From positions 1 to 16,979 of the forward strand of contig JBBDMR010000103.1 in NCBI GenBank assembly GCA_040878225.1: a stretch of 16,979 nt of DNA. Direction: 5' to 3'. The position numbers were made by a program, and so were the translations under genes. Shown in pieces: positions 13,610 to 16,979 of this stretch. How positions within the stretch are numbered: the stretch's first letter is position 1; every line of letters begins with the position of its first letter. Source of the stretch: MA-ANB-1 sp040878225. Lineage in GTDB: Bacteria; Actinomycetota; Acidimicrobiia; Spongiisociales; ZC4RG35. The notes under the pieces are model-generated. The model was not told the DNA's origin. It did no database searches and worked only from the letters and a program-made list of their open reading frames with translations.

Positions 13610-15073
13610 ATGCCTTCCACCCGTGCCGAGATATCACAATACGCGATCTCCCCCGACCACTACATCAACGGGAAGCGGGTGGAGTCGGAGAACACCTTCG
13701 AAGTGCGATCACCTCTCGACTGGGACTGGAAGCTGGCTGATGTCGCCCGTGGCGATGCCCTCACTGCCGACGCAGCAGTCACGGCGGCGGTGAATGCGTT
13801 CCCGGCCTGGGCCGCCCTCTCCGTCGAGGAGCGCGGTACCTACCTGCACCGTCTCGCCGACCTCATCGACGAGAACGTCGAGATGATCGCCGCCATCGAG
13901 TGTGTCGACATGGCGATGCTCCTCGAGAGTCTCGAAGCCAGGGTCATCCACCGGGGTGCGGAGAACTTCCGCAACTACGCCGACTTAGCCGCCAGCCACA
14001 TCGAGCGGAAGTGGTCGTCGAAAGGCACCAACAACACGGTGCAGCGGATGCCCACCGGACCGGCGGTGGTCATCACACCGTGGAATGCTCCGTGGCTGCT
14101 TTCCACATGGAAGCTCGCCCCGGCCCTCGCTGCCGGGAACACCGTGATCCTCAAGCCTGCCGAGTGGGCGCCGCTTTCCGCCTCGCTCCTCGCCGACCTA
14201 GCCGCCGAGGCGAGAATCCCCCCGGGCGTGCTCAACATCGTGCAGGGAATCGGTGACGAGGTCGGTGCGGCACTGGTGGGCGACAAGCGGGTGCGCCGGA
14301 TCAGCTTCACCGGATCGCCTGAGACTGCAGTCCATATCGGTGAGGCTGCGGCCCGGAACATCACACCGTTCACCGCCGAGCTGGGTGGCAAGGGGCCGTT
14401 CCTCGTCTTCGCCGACGCCGACATCGAGGTCGCCGCCCAGAAGGCCGCCGGCCAATTCGACGACGCCGGCCAGGTTTGTCTCGCCGGGACAAGACTGCTT
14501 GTGGAGGAGTCGGTCAGCAACGAGTTCTACGAGCGGTTCGCCGCCTACACCGACAAGCACGTTCTCGGTGACAGCCGGTCCGGTTCGACGACGATCTCCC
14601 CGATGATTCACCCCGAGCACCTGCGCCGGGTCGAGGGTTTTGTCGAGCGGGCTCGGGAGAACGGCGACCGGGTACTCCGCGGCGGGCAACGCCACAGTCA
14701 AGATGGCCTGTGGTACGAGCCGACAGTTATCGCCCCCGCGTCGAACCATTCCGAGATCGTTCAGCGCGAGGTGTTCGGGCCGGTCCTCACCTACCAGACG
14801 TTCAGGGATGAGGCGGAGGCAATCGACCTGGCCAACTCGACGAGGTACGGCCTCTCGGCGATCGTCTACACCGGTTCGGCCGAACGCGCCGAACGGGTGG
14901 GACGGGGCATCCGTGCCGGCACCGTCTGGGTGAACACCTTCCTGGTCCGCGACCTGACAGCCCCCTTCGGAGGATGCCGACTCTCCGGCATCGGCCGTGA
15001 GGGCGGCGACTACGCCCTCGACTTCCATTCCGACCTGAAGACCCTACAAATCAGCGAAGGCTCGGTCCGGTAG
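13610..15073 (+). CDS. Aldehyde dehydrogenase, HpaE-like (carboxymethyl-hydroxymuconate semialdehyde type)
   Basis: A 487-residue NAD(P)-dependent aldehyde dehydrogenase. It has PWNAPW (Asn159), LKPAEWAP (Lys182), FTGSPETA (233-240), ELGGKGP with general-base Glu257, GQVCLAG with nucleophile Cys290, EVFGPVL, and the C-terminal APFGGCRLSGIGREGG. The end, FLVRDLTAPFGG through GREGGDYALDFHSDLKT, is typical of the muconate-semialdehyde branch (HpaE, XylG, AMSDH). With the ring-cleavage dioxygenase next door, the likely reaction is oxidation of the ring-fission semialdehyde to its acid. GAGAGGG four bases before ATG 13610 supports the start. It is divergent from the MarR gene, with a predicted operator in its promoter. 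Confidence 0.9.
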   Translation: MPSTRAEISQYAISPDHYINGKRVESENTFEVRSPLDWDWKLADVARGDALTADAAVTAAVNAFPAWAALSVEERGTYLHRLADLIDENVEMIAAIECVDMAMLLESLEARVIHRGAENFRNYADLAASHIERKWSSKGTNNTVQRMPTGPAVVITPWNAPWLLSTWKLAPALAAGNTVILKPAEWAPLSASLLADLAAEARIPPGVLNIVQGIGDEVGAALVGDKRVRRISFTGSPETAVHIGEAAARNITPFTAELGGKGPFLVFADADIEVAAQKAAGQFDDAGQVCLAGTRLLVEESVSNEFYERFAAYTDKHVLGDSRSGSTTISPMIHPEHLRRVEGFVERARENGDRVLRGGQRHSQDGLWYEPTVIAPASNHSEIVQREVFGPVLTYQTFRDEAEAIDLANSTRYGLSAIVYTGSAERAERVGRGIRAGTVWVNTFLVRDLTAPFGGCRLSGIGREGGDYALDFHSDLKTLQISEGSVR

Positions 15074-15097
15074 GGCTGGGACCACGAAGGAGATGAA

Positions 15098-15493
15098 ATG
15101 GCACAGCCTGACTCGAATCTGCAGGAACTTCTCGTAGAGCATACGGAGGCGTGGAACCGGCACGACCTGGAGACCCTGATGAGCCTCTTTGCAGAAGACT
15201 GCGTGTTCGAAGCATCGGGCGGAGATGAGGTCTGCGGGAAGCGGTATGAGGGGCTCATCGCGGTCAAGGAGGCGTTCGCCGAGGTTTTCGAATCGATGCC
15301 TGACGCCCAGTGGAGCAATGGACGCCACTACATCCTCGCTCCCGATTATGGAGTATCCGAGTGGACCCTCACCGGCACCCTGCCCGACGGTCGACGACTC
15401 GAGGTCAACGGATGTGACTTCCTGACCGTCCGCGACGGAGCGATCATCAGCAAGAACTCTTACCGCAAACAACGACCACCAATCGAGGGTTAG
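15098..15493 (+). CDS. SnoaL-like / NTF2-fold protein
   Basis: A 131-residue protein of the NTF2-like superfamily. The opening helix with HTEAWNRHDLETLMSLFAEDCVFEAS (15-40), a GKRYEG-x-x-A-V-KEAF segment (47-60), and strands ending in CDFLTVRDGAIISKNSYR are standard for SnoaL/ketosteroid-isomerase-like members. These small cone-shaped domains bind hydrophobic ligands and can be isomerases, cyclases or non-catalytic binders. AAGGAG (15087-15092) five bases before the ATG is a strong ribosome site. It follows the aldehyde dehydrogenase by 24 bases and is likely co-transcribed, so it may act on an intermediate of the same pathway. That role is inference, since classical homoprotocatechuate isomerases have a different fold. 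Confidence 0.8.
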   Translation: MAQPDSNLQELLVEHTEAWNRHDLETLMSLFAEDCVFEASGGDEVCGKRYEGLIAVKEAFAEVFESMPDAQWSNGRHYILAPDYGVSEWTLTGTLPDGRRLEVNGCDFLTVRDGAIISKNSYRKQRPPIEG

Positions 15494-15516
15494 CCAGGCG
15501 CTTCGCACTCAGCAAT

Positions 15517-16857
15517 TCAATTGCCGGTTGTGTCCGGAACTACGTCGATGATGTTGCCGTCTGGGTCCAGAGCTGTCACTTCGATTGCAGGCTGGTCTCC
15601 GAGGCCGCAGTACGCGTAGAAGTCGACGTCGAAGTCGGGGTTGGTGAAGATAGGCGCCGCCGTCTGCATTCCGTCGGGGAGACGCAGCTGCACCGAGGCC
15701 GCGTCTCTCACGGTGCCGTATGCGCACCAACGGGCCTCTTGTCCACCGGAGTAGTCGGTTAGGAGAGCTCCGAGGTGTTCGCCTGCGGCGATGTCACTGA
15801 TACAGCCCATGCCGCTGATACTTATGCACAGGTCCCCTTCAGTGGTGTTGAAGGCCGACATCTGCCAGCGGACAATGGAACCTTGGTATGTGCCTTCAGC
15901 GATCGTAACTTCGGGTCCGGCGGGTTCGGGTTCGGGCCACTCGTAGAACTCGTTCCACGGGCCTCCTGTCGCGGTAGTGACGCGTCCGTCGGTATCGCGA
16001 TATCGGATGAGCACGCTGAGCACCTGGCCAGGGTCGGCCACGAGGTCGGTATCCACATACCCGGCCTCTAGATCAGCCAGGGCCGCGGTGACCTCGACAG
16101 GATCGTCGGTATCGGCGAGCCTCATGGTGATGTCCGCCTGCACGGCCGCCCCTTCAACGCCGGGCAGAGGTATGCGGGCGCCAGTGTCGGCTGGCTCGAG
16201 ACGATCGGCCGTGTAACCGGCACCGACCTGGGCTACCGCCCAGAGTTCTCCAGTATCGCTCTGTCCGATCGTGTACAAGACAAGCTGAAGCGGATCAACA
16301 CCAGCCTGGGCGAGGGTCACTGTCGTCGCATCTGTTGGACAGACCTCGGTGTTTCGGTTCGGAAAGGTGAGGCAAGTGCCGCTTTCAGTTTCTGTCGCGG
16401 CTGCCCGGTTCCAGCCGAGTACCTCAACAGCGAAAGCCTCGGCGACTGACACGGGAGTCCCCGCCATGTCTTGGGCAGGCCAAAGGACGTCGCCCGCCGA
16501 GAGATCCACAGGCCCCGGTGCCGTGAAGGCTGCGTTGGTCTGGTCAGTGTCTGCCACTTCGCTGGGGCCGGGCAGCAGCAGCCACCCCACGAAGAGGCCG
16601 ACTCCAAGCACCAGAGCAAACGCGGCAGCTGCCGCCCACGTCGGATTTCGCAGGCTCCGCTTGATCGTTGACGGAACGACCGAGACATCGACTGATGTCC
16701 ATCCATCGCTGACCGGCTCGCTCAGGAGCGACTGTGAGCCATCTGAATTCAACTCGAGTTCGATCCGACGCCAGAGGTTGTCGGCGAAATGCTGAGATGG
16801 GTCGATCGGCTGGTCAGCTATCGAGCGAAGTTGTATTACCGCGTCTTGCTCACTCAT
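15517..16857 (-). CDS. Membrane anti-sigma-factor-like protein
   Basis: A 446-residue single-pass membrane protein. The N-terminal 70 residues are cytoplasmic (MSEQDAVIQLRSIADQ...) and followed by one membrane helix at about 73-96 (WAAAAAFALVLGVGLFVGWLLL). About 350 extracytoplasmic residues follow, with at least seven Cys residues (for example SGTCLTFP, EVCPTDA, GDLCISISGMGCISD, RWCAYG, YAYCGLG). It is called anti-sigma-like because its ATG (16857) overlaps the stop of an ECF-type sigma gene by 8 bases (ATGAGTGA), the usual sigma/anti-sigma arrangement. The zinc-binding HxxxCxxC motif of ZAS anti-sigma factors is absent. The frame continues upstream in the sigma gene region to 16938, but the GAGGAG ribosome site supports the internal ATG. 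The large outer domain could sense a signal; I do not recognise its fold. Confidence 0.75.
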   Translation of the reverse strand: MSEQDAVIQLRSIADQPIDPSQHFADNLWRRIELELNSDGSQSLLSEPVSDGWTSVDVSVVPSTIKRSLRNPTWAAAAAFALVLGVGLFVGWLLLPGPSEVADTDQTNAAFTAPGPVDLSAGDVLWPAQDMAGTPVSVAEAFAVEVLGWNRAAATETESGTCLTFPNRNTEVCPTDATTVTLAQAGVDPLQLVLYTIGQSDTGELWAVAQVGAGYTADRLEPADTGARIPLPGVEGAAVQADITMRLADTDDPVEVTAALADLEAGYVDTDLVADPGQVLSVLIRYRDTDGRVTTATGGPWNEFYEWPEPEPAGPEVTIAEGTYQGSIVRWQMSAFNTTEGDLCISISGMGCISDIAAGEHLGALLTDYSGGQEARWCAYGTVRDAASVQLRLPDGMQTAAPIFTNPDFDVDFYAYCGLGDQPAIEVTALDPDGNIIDVVPDTTGN

Positions 16858-16979
16858 CGGAGGTCTCCTCGTAACTCTCTGCCAGGGCTGACCGTGCCCG
16901 CGCCAACAGCGACTCGGTCGCCGCCACCGACTTGCCAATCAGCTCAGCAGTTTCAGAACCAGACAGGTCGTCCACATAG
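16850..16979 (-). CDS. ECF-type RNA polymerase sigma factor, C-terminal end (cut by window edge)
   Basis: Only the last 42 residues lie in the window, read from the right edge to TGA 16850-16852. They contain the recognition helix region of sigma region 4: YVDDLSGSETAELIGKSV, then AATESLLARARSAL, matching the family pattern Y-x-x-x-x-S-x-x-E-I-A-x-x-L-G, V-x-S-R-L-x-R-A-R-x-x-L. Region 4 contacts the -35 element. The stop overlaps the start of the membrane anti-sigma-like gene by 8 bases, so the two are probably translationally coupled and antagonistic. The rest of the gene, including region 2, is outside the window. Confidence 0.85.
   Translation of the reverse strand, partial: YVDDLSGSETAELIGKSVAATESLLARARSALAESYEETSDE

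Noticed and set aside
16858..16938. 27-residue N-terminal extension of the anti-sigma-like protein
   Set aside because: It lies in the sigma factor coding region in another frame and is Arg/Trp-rich. The ATG at 16857 has a ribosome site and the typical overlap.

Overview
The window looks like a chromosomal segment of a high-GC actinobacterium. The threonine-rich linker behind a lipobox in the first gene, the small number of clear Shine-Dalgarno sites, and -10-like hexamers placed just before several start codons would suit an Acidimicrobiia-type lineage. That placement is inference from style only; no marker gene is present. Genes are packed tightly on both strands, with no gap above about 70 bases. 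I see no tRNA, rRNA, CRISPR array, insertion sequence or phage gene.

Layout. (1) 1-2548: two paralogous PQQ-type (glucose/sorbosone dehydrogenase fold) secreted proteins on the minus strand, flanking a small LapA-like membrane protein on the plus strand. The first is a lipoprotein cut by the left edge. (2) 2619-4269 (+): a helical repeat protein built from 18-residue and then 11-residue repeats, followed by a class I aminotransferase. (3) 4309-6664 (+): a zinc-type medium-chain dehydrogenase and an Atg22/UMF1-like MFS transporter, one base apart. (4) 6633-8562: an ADP-ribosylglycohydrolase-fold protein (-) whose metal-binding motifs are lost, divergent from a diacylglycerol-kinase-type lipid kinase (+). 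(5) 12033-8547 (-): two tandem dynamin-like GTPases followed closely by an MscS-type mechanosensitive channel. (6) 12070-15493: an aromatic meta-cleavage locus with a LigB/HpaD-like extradiol dioxygenase and a MarR regulator on the minus strand, divergent from an HpaE-like aldehyde dehydrogenase and a SnoaL-like protein. (7) 15517-16979 (-): a membrane anti-sigma-like protein overlapping the 3' end of an ECF-type sigma factor cut by the right edge.

How the parts work together. The aromatic locus is the clearest regulatory circuit. The same palindrome, TTAG-N4-CTAA, occurs in the MarR/aldehyde dehydrogenase divergent promoter and again just upstream of the dioxygenase, so one regulator probably controls both arms. 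The two GTPases and the channel form a compact operon that looks like a membrane-stress or membrane-remodelling module. The sigma and anti-sigma genes overlap by 8 bases, which implies coupled translation.

The items most worth following up are the GTPase-GTPase-MscS operon, the dead-looking ADP-ribosylglycohydrolase, the predicted MarR operators, and the repeat protein whose helical period switches from 18 to 11 residues.
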